Part shown: in pieces, positions 27,319 through 35,237 of the stretch
How positions within the stretch are numbered: position 1 is the first letter of the stretch
Layout: every line of letters starts with the position of its first letter
Origin: Stutzerimonas stutzeri
Lineage (GTDB): Bacteria > Pseudomonadota > Gammaproteobacteria > Pseudomonadales > Pseudomonadaceae
Reading direction: 5' to 3'
NCBI RefSeq assembly: GCF_009789555.1
Contig: NZ_CP046902.1
Location: 918,001 to 982,000, forward strand
DNA: 64,000 nucleotides
Position numbers and translations under genes: made by a program
The notes under the pieces: model-generated
What the model was told of the DNA's origin: nothing
What the model saw: the letters and a program-made list of their open reading frames with translations, nothing else
Database searches by the model: none

Positions 27319-27594
27319 ATGGAAATCAGCCGGCATTTCAAGCCCGCCGTTATGACACCCACCGAGACCGCTGCGGCTCGTCCGGTCAGTGCTCGCCCCG
27401 CCCCGCAGTCCTCCGCCCGCCAGGCCGAAAGCCTGCCGCTGGAGCAGATGCACGACGCCTTGCGCGCCATGCCCGAGGTTGACCTGGATCGCGTAGCGGC
27501 GATCAAGCAGGCCCTGCAGCGTGGCGAGATATCCACTGATGTGGGCGAGCTGGCGTCCAGCATGCTCAGTTACCACCGCGGGAACGATGCGTGA
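27319..27594 (+). CDS. flgM: Lateral anti-sigma-28 factor FlgM
   Basis: FlgM binds FliA and holds back late gene expression until the hook-basal body is complete and FlgM is exported. The 91 residues have a disordered N-terminus and the conserved C-terminal anti-sigma helix (VDLDRVAAIKQALQRGEI). Its target is presumably the FliA-like factor at 32.2-32.9 kb. GTGA overlap with flgN suggests coupling. I could not identify a convincing sigma-28 promoter upstream. Confidence 0.92.
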   Translation: MEISRHFKPAVMTPTETAAARPVSARPAPQSSARQAESLPLEQMHDALRAMPEVDLDRVAAIKQALQRGEISTDVGELASSMLSYHRGNDA

Positions 27595-28031
27595 GCCAGC
27601 GCGACAAGTTGCTGGAGATCGTCGATGACGATTTGCAGCAGGATTGCGGCGACTACCTCGCCCTGCGTGAGCTGATGCAGGAGTTGTATGCGCGGCTGCT
27701 GGAACGCGACGTGCCCGAGATCGACCGCATCAACCAGCAGGTTACCGTCCGCGTGGAAGCCATTGCCGCGCGCGCTCAACGGCGCAGCAAGGTGCTGACC
27801 GCCTTCCGTCTGGAAACGACCGGCGTCGGCATGCGGCGCCTGTTGTCCAGTTGCTCGGGCGCGCGGGGCGAGTCGTTGCAGCAGCACTGGCAGCAGGTCG
27901 GCGATCTCGCCGTGCAGTGCCAGCAACTCAACGAACACAACGGCCGACTGCTCGCGATGCACCATGACATTCTTCAGCAACTGCTCGCGGGCGGGCAGGA
28001 TGCTCGACTCTACTCGCCCCAGGCTTACTAG
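27591..28031 (+). CDS. flgN: Lateral flagellar chaperone FlgN
   Basis: FlgN is the export chaperone for hook-associated proteins FlgK and FlgL. The 146 residues are almost wholly helical with a leucine/glutamine pattern (LREDLQQ-like LLEIVDDDLQQDCGDYL). It starts at GTG 27591, overlapping flgM. FlgN sequences are poorly conserved, so location beside flgM is important evidence. Confidence 0.82.
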   Translation: MSQRDKLLEIVDDDLQQDCGDYLALRELMQELYARLLERDVPEIDRINQQVTVRVEAIAARAQRRSKVLTAFRLETTGVGMRRLLSSCSGARGESLQQHWQQVGDLAVQCQQLNEHNGRLLAMHHDILQQLLAGGQDARLYSPQAY

Positions 28032-28124
28032 GCGCGCGGGCCAGAGCCAGAAGCGGCGGTCCTGACGGGTTGCGCAGCAGCGACGCCCTGCGCAGGGGCC
28101 AGCGCCCGCGCGCCGCTTCTTTCA

Positions 28125-28203
28125 GTGGAAGGCGCGCCCCGCGGCGAAGGGGGCTTGAGGGCTGCCCAAGAGCAAAAGCTTCGCCCCGGGGCGGGCCTCC
28201 CAC
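28125..28203. repeat. REPIN-like inverted REP pair
   Basis: GTGGAAGGCGCGCCCCGCGG (with GCGAA after it) at 28125-28148 is matched inversely by 28180-28203, whose complement begins GTGGGAGGC and ends GGCGAA. Paired inverted REPs of this size are the mobile units (REPINs) spread by RAYT transposases in Pseudomonas. The same REP type recurs at 53 kb. It sits between flgN and fliD, a normal intergenic target. Confidence 0.7.
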
Positions 28204-28219
28204 AAGGGCAAAATCCAGA

Positions 28220-28247
28220 AAAAGCCAAAAGCCAAAAGCCAAAAGCC
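28220..28247. repeat. AAAAGCC heptamer array, four copies
   Basis: Four consecutive AAAAGCC units. It is immediately followed by a GCCAGA array. Such short tandem arrays can change copy number by slippage. Confidence 0.7.
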
Positions 28248-28249
28248 AA

Positions 28250-28279
28250 GCCAGAGCCAGAGCCAGAGCCAGAGCCAGA
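28250..28279. repeat. GCCAGA hexamer array, five copies
   Basis: Five perfect GCCAGA units lie about 190 bases upstream of the sigma-54 promoter of fliD. A variable length here could shift the distance between an upstream activator site and that promoter. This is inference; only the array itself is seen. Confidence 0.75.
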
Positions 28280-28439
28280 AGCCCATCCCAGCCCATCCGG
28301 ATTAATCCTTTAACAAACCCCGCCGTGCCGTCGCCTTTATACAGGGATGTTCCGCCATCGCCGCAGGCGGAAACGGTGTTTCCCCGTTTCCTCGTCACGT
28401 CGCGTTGCGGAAGCCTTTTTTCTGCATGGCTGCCCCGGC

Positions 28440-28462
28440 GAAGCCCGTAATACGGGCTTTTG
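28440..28462. terminator. Intrinsic terminator between flgMN and fliD
   Basis: AAGCCCGTA and TACGGGCTT pair perfectly around a one-base centre and are followed by TTT. The hairpin precedes the fliD sigma-54 promoter by only a few bases, so it should end the flgMN transcript and insulate the next operon. Confidence 0.6.
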
Positions 28463-28467
28463 AGACC

Positions 28468-28483
28468 TGGCACCCAATTTGCT
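28468..28483 (+). promoter_or_regulatory. Sigma-54 promoter of the fliD-motB operon
   Basis: TGGCAC-CCAAT-TTGCT matches the -24/-12 consensus very well, with GG and GC separated by exactly ten bases. It would start transcription near 28494, leaving a short leader that contains the fliD ribosome binding site. LafK is the natural activator. Confidence 0.8.
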
Positions 28484-28508
28484 CTACAAGCATCAAGAGG
28501 GGATGGTG

Positions 28509-29780
28509 ATGGCTATAGATTCCGATTACGTGCAGCAGATGTCGACGCAGTTGGCGACCTACGAAGTTCAGTCTTCGCTGGATCGGCTTAACCGCAACGA
28601 AACGCGCTACAAGTCCCAGCGCGATGCGCTGAGTTCGTTGCGTACATCGCTGACGACCTTCAAGTCGGCGATGACCAAGCTCAACAGCCGCACGTCGAGC
28701 ATGCTGACCAACAGCGCGACCTTCAGTCAGGAGGGTTACGCCTCGGCGACCGTCGGCACCACGGCGGCGGCAGGCACCTATGACTTTTACGTCGAGCGTC
28801 TGGCCAGCAAGCAGCAGGTGGCGGTGCAGGGCCTCGTCGATGGCAGCCTCAGCGGCACCTTGACGCTCAATGACCAGGCATTCGACCTCGGCAGTTACGG
28901 CACGCTCGACGAGGCGGCCAAGGCGATCAATGGCGCCGGACTCGGTGCGCAGGCCACGCTGGTACGCAGCAATGGCGCGGTCAGCCTGGTCGTGACCAGC
29001 GAGCAGACCGGTGCCGCCAACGGTTTCAGCCTTGCCGTTTCGGGTAACGCGGCAGCCACCACCACGCAGCTGTCGACCGCCCAGGATGCGCGGGTGCGCA
29101 TGGGCGGCAGTTATGGCGCCGGTGGCATCGAGCTCACCAGTTCCAGCAATACCTTCGCCGACGTCATCGACGGCGTCAGCATGACGGTCAGCAAGACTCA
29201 TGCGGCAGGCGACACGCCGCTGACGGTCACCGTTGGCCAGGACAAGGCGGGCACCAAGGCCAAGGCGCAGAGCTTCATCGATGCCTTCAACAGCCTGATG
29301 ACCAGCTTCGATTCGCTGACCGCAAGCGGCAGCGACAGCACGGCGCGCGGTGCCCTGGCCGGCGATTCCAGCGTGCGCTCCATCGAGAGCCGCCTGAACG
29401 GCCTGCTGCGTACCGATTTCGGTGGCAAGAGCCTGATCGAATTCGGCATCAGTGCCGACCGCAGCGGCAAGTTGACCCTCGACGCTACGCGTTTCGAAGC
29501 CGCTGTCGCCAACGATCCGGAAGGCTTCGAGGCGCTGTTCACCGGCAAGGACAACCTGCTCGACAGCATCGACAAGACGGTCGGCAGCTACACCAGCAGC
29601 ACCAACGGCATGTTGAAAAACCGCATGGACACGCTGGACATGAGCCTGCGGCGCATCGACGACCAGTTCGAAAACCTTCAACAGCAGTACGACACCCATT
29701 ACAGCCGCTACCTCAGGCAATTCACCACCATGATGCAGACCATGCAGAGCATGGAGCAGACCTTCGGATTGTTCGGATGA
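28509..29780 (+). CDS. fliD: Lateral filament cap protein FliD (LafB)
   Basis: FliD caps the growing filament and helps flagellin fold. The 423 residues carry the N-terminal FliD region (SSLDRLNRNETRYKSQRDAL), a central flagellin-IN-like repeat area, and the C-terminal FliD coiled part ending TMMQTMQSMEQTFGLF. Three in-frame starts are close together (28503 ATG, 28506 GTG, 28509 ATG). ATG 28509 has the best spacing to AGAGGGG. It opens the lafBCDEFSTU-like operon. Confidence 0.94.
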   Translation: MAIDSDYVQQMSTQLATYEVQSSLDRLNRNETRYKSQRDALSSLRTSLTTFKSAMTKLNSRTSSMLTNSATFSQEGYASATVGTTAAAGTYDFYVERLASKQQVAVQGLVDGSLSGTLTLNDQAFDLGSYGTLDEAAKAINGAGLGAQATLVRSNGAVSLVVTSEQTGAANGFSLAVSGNAAATTTQLSTAQDARVRMGGSYGAGGIELTSSSNTFADVIDGVSMTVSKTHAAGDTPLTVTVGQDKAGTKAKAQSFIDAFNSLMTSFDSLTASGSDSTARGALAGDSSVRSIESRLNGLLRTDFGGKSLIEFGISADRSGKLTLDATRFEAAVANDPEGFEALFTGKDNLLDSIDKTVGSYTSSTNGMLKNRMDTLDMSLRRIDDQFENLQQQYDTHYSRYLRQFTTMMQTMQSMEQTFGLFG

Positions 29781-30175
29781 GTACTTATCTCCAAAACGAC
29801 AGCTACGACAGCTACCGATCGGTAGACCTCGAGGCCCGCGCGGCCTCCGCCTCGCCTTACGAACTGGTGCTGGTGCTGATGGATGGCCTGCTCGATGAAC
29901 TGGCGCGCGCCCGCGGCCATATCGAGCACAAGCGCTACCAACAGAAGGGCGCTTCCCTGGAGAAGTGCATGAATATCCTCAACGGCCTCAACGGCGCGCT
30001 CGACGAAGAGGGCGGTGGGGAAGTCGTGCAGGGGCTGGCGCGCCTCTATGAATACTGCATCTACCGCCTCTCCGACGTCAGTGTGTCGCTGTCGCTGGAG
30101 GGCCTGGACGAAGTGATCAACCTGCTCGGCATCCTGCGTGAAGGTTGGGAGGGCGTCAGTGCCGCTCGTAAGTGA
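29777..30175 (+). CDS. fliS: Lateral flagellin export chaperone FliS (LafC)
   Basis: FliS binds flagellin's C-terminus before export. The 132 residues show the family motif SPYELVLVLMDGLLDELARARG close to the N-terminus and the middle helix with the YRLSDVSVSLSLEGLDEV pattern. ATGA overlap with the fliD stop indicates coupled translation. Confidence 0.93.
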   Translation: MSTYLQNDSYDSYRSVDLEARAASASPYELVLVLMDGLLDELARARGHIEHKRYQQKGASLEKCMNILNGLNGALDEEGGGEVVQGLARLYEYCIYRLSDVSVSLSLEGLDEVINLLGILREGWEGVSAARK

Positions 30176-30479
30176 CAGCGCGCGCCTGACCGAGCTGCAT
30201 GCGCAGCTGCGCCAGGCCTTGCAGGCCAACGACTGGAACGCCGTGGCGCGCGTCGATCAGGCCGTCCGTGAATGCCTCGAGGCGCTGGCCGGGCGGACGC
30301 TCGACGAGCCCGCCCGTGCAGCCAAGAGCCGTCTCAAGAAGCTGCATGGGGAAGGCGTGCAAGCCTGCGCCGACGAATGCGAGCGCCTGCGTCTGCTGCT
30401 GCTGAACCACCTGGAGTACGCCGAAGGGCGTGCCGCCTACCAGCGAATTGACATGTTCCAAGTCGGAGACAGGGGATGA
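30159..30479 (+). CDS. fliT: FliT-like chaperone (LafD)
   Basis: This is a helical protein of 106 residues placed between FliS and the hook-length protein, the position of lafD in lateral systems. LafD/FliT proteins chaperone the FliD cap. GTG 30159 is chosen because GGGAGGG lies six to twelve bases upstream and the gene overlaps the fliS end, as is common here. Sequence similarity is weak, so the call leans on order. Confidence 0.7.
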   Translation: MPLVSDSARLTELHAQLRQALQANDWNAVARVDQAVRECLEALAGRTLDEPARAAKSRLKKLHGEGVQACADECERLRLLLLNHLEYAEGRAAYQRIDMFQVGDRG

Positions 30480-31657
30480 TCCAGTCGATTTCAGCCGGCC
30501 GCGCCGCTGCCGTGAGCGCCGAGTCCGCGCCGCCCGCGCAGGCTCGTGCCGCCCATGGCGGCCAACCCGGCAAAAGCCGGCAGCAGACCGACAGCGCGGC
30601 CCACGGCTTCGGCGAGCGCATGAGGGTGGCGGCCAGCGAGACCGGACATCCGGCCGAACGGCCTGCGGGCTTTGCCCAGGACATGCGCTTGCCGCCGTCG
30701 CCCGAGCGGGGTGAAGTGGCGCAACCGGGCGGTCGTTCTGCATCGGCTGATGACACCTCGCAAGCGCTGACCCCTGAACAGTGGCTGTTGGGCATGATCG
30801 ACCAGCAACTGGCGGAGATTCAGGCGCGCGATGCCACGGAACCGGACGTCGTGTCCGGGCCGGTTGCGCAGCCGTTGCCGGAAGCCGTCGCGCCGCTGGG
30901 CGATGAGTGGCTCGCCTGGCTGCCGGCACAATTGCCGGCAGGCGAGCCGCCATTGGATGGCGCGCCCGCCGATCCGCTGGACGGGCTGATGGCCGGCGGC
31001 TATCCAGGCTGGGCTGCGGATGCCAATCCCGCCGCTGCCGCCATGCCCAGGTCGGCCGGGATGAGCCCTGGACAGCCGGCGGCGGCACCCGCTTTGGCCG
31101 ACGCGCTGCCGATGGCCACGCTCGAACCGCTGCAGAGCGCCCCTGAGGTGTTGGAGGCTGGCGAACCCGTGACCACCGGCGCCGAGCGCGGGCAGCTAAC
31201 ACCGCTGCAGCCGGCTGATCGTGCCCTGAAGTTGCAGGCGCCGGACGCCAAGTGGGGCGAACAGATGCTGCACGCCCTGCGTGAGAACGTCGATCTGCAG
31301 ATCCAGCAGAAAATCCAGAGCGCCACCATCCGCCTCGATCCGCCGGAGCTGGGTAGCCTCGAGATTCTGCTGAGCCACGAATCGGGACGGCTGAACGTAC
31401 AGCTGTCCGCCGCCAATGCCGACGTGGCGCGGCTGCTTCAGCAGACCAGCGACCGTTTGCGCCAGGAACTGGTCGGTCAGCATTTCGTTCAGGTCAACGT
31501 GCAGGTGGGTGCCGACGGCGGTGGACAACAGGGTCAGCAGCGCCAGCGCGCGGCGCCGACCGACGAGCCGTCGCCGCTGGCGGCTCGGCCGCAGGAGCCG
31601 GCACCGGAGCAGGACCGCAAAAGCGGTCGCGCCCGGGATGTGCTGATCACGGTTTGA
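30476..31657 (+). CDS. fliK: Lateral hook-length control protein FliK (LafE)
   Basis: FliK measures hook length and triggers the FlhB switch. The 393 residues have a long, alanine/proline-rich, variable N-terminus and a conserved C-terminal Flg_hook domain starting near residue 260. That domain includes IRLDPPELGSLEILLSHESG and LRQELVGQHFVQVNVQVG. ATG 30476 overlaps the FliT stop and follows GGAGACAGGGG. Confidence 0.92.
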   Translation: MIQSISAGRAAAVSAESAPPAQARAAHGGQPGKSRQQTDSAAHGFGERMRVAASETGHPAERPAGFAQDMRLPPSPERGEVAQPGGRSASADDTSQALTPEQWLLGMIDQQLAEIQARDATEPDVVSGPVAQPLPEAVAPLGDEWLAWLPAQLPAGEPPLDGAPADPLDGLMAGGYPGWAADANPAAAAMPRSAGMSPGQPAAAPALADALPMATLEPLQSAPEVLEAGEPVTTGAERGQLTPLQPADRALKLQAPDAKWGEQMLHALRENVDLQIQQKIQSATIRLDPPELGSLEILLSHESGRLNVQLSAANADVARLLQQTSDRLRQELVGQHFVQVNVQVGADGGGQQGQQRQRAAPTDEPSPLAARPQEPAPEQDRKSGRARDVLITV

Positions 31658-31693
31658 CCCGATTCAACCCAATCAACCCAATGTGAGTGTGTT

Positions 31694-32161
31694 ATGTCGA
31701 CGCCCCGTCTCGTCCTTTTGATGCTGCTGCTCAACGTCCTGACCGTTGCCGGTGGTGTTGGTGTCAGTTACTGGCTGCTCAAGCCCGGCATGCAGGGGGC
31801 AGCCGAACAGGCCGAAGCGGCCGACGCGGCCGAACCGGTCGAACCTTCGGAATACGAGTTCTACCCGGTGGAAAAGGTCATCGTCAGCGTGCGCGGCGAC
31901 GGTCGAGAGCGCTATTTCGTGCTGGACCTTGCCTTGCAGGCCGATGCCTCCGACGAGCCGAAGCACTTCGAACAGGCCGAACCGATCGTGCGTAACTCGG
32001 TGGTGGGCTACCTGTCGTCACTGCCATTCGAAGAACTGCGCGGGTTGAAACTCAGCGAGTTGCAGAAGCGTCTGGAAACGGTCCTGTTCGCCGATTTTGC
32101 CAGCAAGAATGCAGCGGTGCCGTTCAAGCACGTGCTGATCAACAAGCTGATCGTGCAGTAA
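31694..32161 (+). CDS. fliL: Flagellar protein FliL (LafF)
   Basis: FliL is a single-pass inner-membrane protein that supports stator function. The 155 residues start with a membrane segment (LVLLMLLLNVLTVAGGVGV), followed by an acidic linker and the periplasmic FliL domain ending NKLIVQ. It lies 36 bases after fliK, ahead of the sigma factor and motor genes. Confidence 0.9.
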   Translation: MSTPRLVLLMLLLNVLTVAGGVGVSYWLLKPGMQGAAEQAEAADAAEPVEPSEYEFYPVEKVIVSVRGDGRERYFVLDLALQADASDEPKHFEQAEPIVRNSVVGYLSSLPFEELRGLKLSELQKRLETVLFADFASKNAAVPFKHVLINKLIVQ

Positions 32162-32170
32162 AGGCCCGCC

Positions 32171-32905
32171 ATGAGTGCCACTTGCCCCGTCGACTACTAC
32201 GGCGCCACACCGGCCGGTTCGTCGGTCTTCGCCCCGGCCATCGAGCAGCGCTGGCTGATGCAGTATCTGCCGTTGGTCAAGCGCATCGTCCGGCAGCTCT
32301 CGCTGCAGGCCAACCAGGTGCTCGATCGCGAGGACATGGAGCAGATCGGCATGATGGGCCTGCTCGAAGGGTTGCGGCGCTACGGTGAGCCGGACGAGCA
32401 GTTCGGCAAGTTTGCCTCGCTGCGCATTCGCGGCGCGATTCTCGATGAGTTGCGTCGCCAGGACTGGCGCCCGCGCCAGGTCCGCCAGCAGGCGCACAGG
32501 GTGCGCGATGCGATTCGCGACCTGTCTCGCCAACTGGGCCACGAGCCCAGCGACGAGGAGATCAAGGCGTACACCGGCCTTGGGGAAAAGGATTATCAGG
32601 ACTTTCTCTGGGCCGATTCGTCCGAGGCGATCGAAAGCCTGGACGAGTTGCTGCAGAGCGGTCACGAGCAGTTCCCGGATGCCACCGAGCTGTTCGAGGA
32701 GCGCTTGATCAAGGAGCGTGTGCTCGAGCAGGCGCTGGCGCGACTGGACGAGCGTGAACGGCTGGTACTGACACTGTATTACCAGCATGAGTTGAGTCTG
32801 AAGGAAATTGCCCTGGTGCTGGAGGTCAGCGATGCCCGGGTCTGTCAGCTGAGCAAACAGGCGATCGGCAAGGCTTGTCGCTTCCTAACCGAGAAGAGCC
32901 AGTAA
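32171..32905 (+). CDS. fliA: Lateral flagellar sigma-28 factor FliA (LafS)
   Basis: This sigma factor should transcribe late lateral genes such as flagellin. The 244 residues include region 2 (YLPLVKRIVRQLSLQ, then DREDMEQIGMMGLLEGLRRY) and a typical region 4 (ERLVLTLYYQHELSLKEIALVLEVSDARVCQLSKQAI). FlgM at 27.3 kb is its presumed anti-sigma factor. Being on the fliD operon, it is made only after the sigma-54 step. Confidence 0.96.
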   Translation: MSATCPVDYYGATPAGSSVFAPAIEQRWLMQYLPLVKRIVRQLSLQANQVLDREDMEQIGMMGLLEGLRRYGEPDEQFGKFASLRIRGAILDELRRQDWRPRQVRQQAHRVRDAIRDLSRQLGHEPSDEEIKAYTGLGEKDYQDFLWADSSEAIESLDELLQSGHEQFPDATELFEERLIKERVLEQALARLDERERLVLTLYYQHELSLKEIALVLEVSDARVCQLSKQAIGKACRFLTEKSQ

Positions 32906-32909
32906 CGTC

Positions 32910-33782
32910 ATGCAGAAAGTATTAGGTGCATTCATCATCATCGGCTGCGTCCTGGGCGGCTACGCCATGGCGAATGGCGACATGCGCATGCTCTGGCAGC
33001 CCGCCGAGGTGGTCATCATCCTGGGCGCGGCACTCGGTAGCCTGGTGGTGGGTAACCCCAAGGAAGTGCTGGTCGAGATGCTGCACCAGATCAAGGGTGT
33101 CTTCGCCTATCAGCGGCGCGGTGAGGAATTCCAGCGCCAGTTGCTCATGTTGCTCTACGAACTGCTGGAAATGGTCGACGTCGGTGGCCTCAAGGTGCTC
33201 GACTCGCATATCGAGGAGCCGGACCAGAGCGACCTGTTCGTGCGCTACCCGCTGATCCTTCAGGAAAAGAACCTGATGGCCTTCATCGCCGACAACTTCC
33301 GCCTGATGGCGATGGGCAAGATCACCGCCCACGAACTGGAGGGCTTTCTCGAGCAGGAGCTCGAAGCCATGGAGCATGCGCTGCTGCAACCGGCGCGTTC
33401 GCTGCACAAGATCGGCGAGGCCATGCCGGGCTTCGGCATTCTCGCGGCGATCATGGGCATCATCATCACCATGGGCAGCATCGGCGGCAGCGTCGCGGAA
33501 ATCGGCGCCCACGTCGCCGCGGCCCTGGTGGGTACGTTCCTCGGGATCTTCTTCTGCTATTGCCTGATGGACCCGCTGTCCAACGCCATGTCGCAGCGGA
33601 TCAAGACCGAACTGTCCGCGCTCGAATGCGTGCGCACCACACTGGTCGCCCATGTCGCCGGCAAGCCCACGTTGCTCGCGGTGGATGCGGGCCGCAAGCT
33701 GATCGAACAGGACGTCAAGCCCGCCTTCCGTCAGCTGGAGAACTGGGTGACCCAGTATGAGGAAGAAAGGGACGCCGCATGA
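32910..33782 (+). CDS. motA: Lateral flagellar stator protein MotA (LafT)
   Basis: MotA forms the stator with MotB. The 290 residues have four membrane segments (near 5-22, 30-50, 172-192 and 203-223) and the cytoplasmic loop with charged residues typical of the family. The motifs GYAMANGDMRMLWQPAE and MPGFGILAAIMGIIITMG are characteristic. It follows fliA by four bases and overlaps motB (ATGA). Confidence 0.95.
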   Translation: MQKVLGAFIIIGCVLGGYAMANGDMRMLWQPAEVVIILGAALGSLVVGNPKEVLVEMLHQIKGVFAYQRRGEEFQRQLLMLLYELLEMVDVGGLKVLDSHIEEPDQSDLFVRYPLILQEKNLMAFIADNFRLMAMGKITAHELEGFLEQELEAMEHALLQPARSLHKIGEAMPGFGILAAIMGIIITMGSIGGSVAEIGAHVAAALVGTFLGIFFCYCLMDPLSNAMSQRIKTELSALECVRTTLVAHVAGKPTLLAVDAGRKLIEQDVKPAFRQLENWVTQYEEERDAA

Positions 33783-34690
33783 GAAACCGGGGCAAGGGTG
33801 GCGCCGGCGGCGAGCACGAGATCATCATCAAGCGCCGCAGCAAGAAGGGGCATGGCGACGAGCATGGTGGTGCCTGGAAGGTGGCCTTTGCCGACTTTAC
33901 GTTGGCCATGATGGCGCTGTTCATGGTGTTGTGGATCATCCAGCCACAGATGGAACTGTCCAACCCGTCTTACGGCGAGATGGAAAGCAATCCGCTCGTC
34001 GATGGCGGCGCCGGCATTTTCGACGGCACCAGCACGTCGCCGCTCGAACTCGACGGGGTACCGGTACGCCCGCCGCAAGCCAGCGAGACGGACAGCGTCG
34101 AATCGAAACGCGAACAGGACGGCATCCGCCACTTCGGCTCGACCGAAGAGCTGAAGGCGCTCGCCGAGCTGATGCGTGCGGTGGCCAGCGAGGTCGATGC
34201 GCTGGCCAACCTGGAAGTGGATGTGGTCCCGCAGGGACTGCGAATCCTGATCAAGGACGACCAGCAGCGCTTCATGTTCCAGCGCGGCAGTGCCACGTTG
34301 AACCCGCATTTCCAGACGCTGCTGGGCGTGCTCGCCGGTGTGTTGGCCAAGGTCGACAACAAGCTGATCATCAGTGGTCACACCGACGCCACGCCGTATC
34401 GGCAGAAGAACGGCTACAACAACTGGAACCTGTCGGGTGATCGCGCCCTGCGCGCGCGCAACGCCCTGGTCGACGCGGGCCTGGCCGAGCGTTCGGTGCT
34501 GCAGGTGACCGCGCAGGCCGACGTCATGCCGCTGCACCCCGATGACCCGCAAAACGGCGCCAACCGCCGCGTGGAAATCCTGCTGCTGACCGCTTCGGCG
34601 CAGGCGTTGTACGAGGAGCTGTTCGGCGACAGCTACGGCCAGGTGCGGTTTACCGAAAGCGGGGCGAGCTATCGCGGCGACGGTCGCTGA
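33779..34690 (+). CDS. motB: Lateral flagellar stator protein MotB (LafU)
   Basis: MotB anchors the stator to peptidoglycan. The 303 residues have one membrane helix (FADFTLAMMALFMVLWII) that keeps the proton-channel aspartate (FAD). The C-terminal OmpA-type domain includes ISGHTDATPY and the NRRVEILLL motif. The proton-type aspartate and lack of a PomB-like acidic signature support a proton-driven motor. It closes the operon. Confidence 0.95.
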   Translation: MRNRGKGGAGGEHEIIIKRRSKKGHGDEHGGAWKVAFADFTLAMMALFMVLWIIQPQMELSNPSYGEMESNPLVDGGAGIFDGTSTSPLELDGVPVRPPQASETDSVESKREQDGIRHFGSTEELKALAELMRAVASEVDALANLEVDVVPQGLRILIKDDQQRFMFQRGSATLNPHFQTLLGVLAGVLAKVDNKLIISGHTDATPYRQKNGYNNWNLSGDRALRARNALVDAGLAERSVLQVTAQADVMPLHPDDPQNGANRRVEILLLTASAQALYEELFGDSYGQVRFTESGASYRGDGR

Positions 34691-34754
34691 AACGCAATGC
34701 CGGCGGGCTTGGCGGGACCGCTAGGTGCGGCAGGCGACCGCTCAGTCCGTGCCT

Positions 34755-35237
34755 TCAGCCGCGGTGCGGATGGTCGTCGGGGCAGTAGACCTGCTGGGTT
34801 TCGACGCCGTACAGGCAGGCTCCAATCTGCTCGAGGGTGATCCGAGCCCCTTTGTGGGCGCCATAGAACAGGTTGAACAACAGTTCGTCGTCGAGCGGGT
34901 TCTGCGGCTTGAGACCGTGGACCTGGCCCTGTTCGACCACCAGCGAAGCCCGCCCGAGCAGATCCCTTTCCAGCCGTCCGGAGGTTTCGACGATGGCCGG
35001 CGCGTTGTGGGTCATTGAGTAAAAGCGCCCATTGGTGAAGACCAGGCTCTGGCTCACCTTCATCGCCGCGCCGTCCTTGAGCACCACCTGGCCGCTGGAG
35101 CTGTAGCGACCATCGAGGCTGGAGGACAGGTTGCCGGTGGTGCCCATCGCCACGAAGGCCCAGAGCAACAAGGCGGATGGCACCATGATGCGCAGCATGT
35201 GCCTGCCTACCGCGCCGGTTTCGTTCTGGTTGATCAT
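34755..35237 (-). CDS. Small membrane protein paired with ToxR-like regulator
   Basis: The predicted protein has 160 residues, with one membrane segment near 14-34 (LRIMVPSALLLWAFVAMG) and a periplasmic remainder. Its C-terminus holds two cysteines (GACLYGVETQQVYCPDD). The gene overlaps the end of the ToxR-like gene by four bases (ATGA). Size, topology and coupling recall ToxS and TcpH, periplasmic partners of membrane regulators. I recognise no sequence family, so this is inference from architecture. The longer open frame to 35330 is rejected because it overlaps more. Confidence 0.6.
   Translation of the reverse strand: MINQNETGAVGRHMLRIMVPSALLLWAFVAMGTTGNLSSSLDGRYSSSGQVVLKDGAAMKVSQSLVFTNGRFYSMTHNAPAIVETSGRLERDLLGRASLVVEQGQVHGLKPQNPLDDELLFNLFYGAHKGARITLEQIGACLYGVETQQVYCPDDHPHRG

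Larger units (their letters stand above)
28032..28508. other. Repeat-rich flgN-fliD intergenic region
   Basis: This gap of about 475 bases holds a REP inverted pair, two microsatellite arrays, an intrinsic terminator and a sigma-54 promoter, listed separately. Short open frames cross it but show no protein character. Confidence 0.6.

Noticed and set aside
28220..28279. Possible CRISPR-like array
   Set aside because: The repeats are 6-7 bases without spacers, so they are microsatellites.
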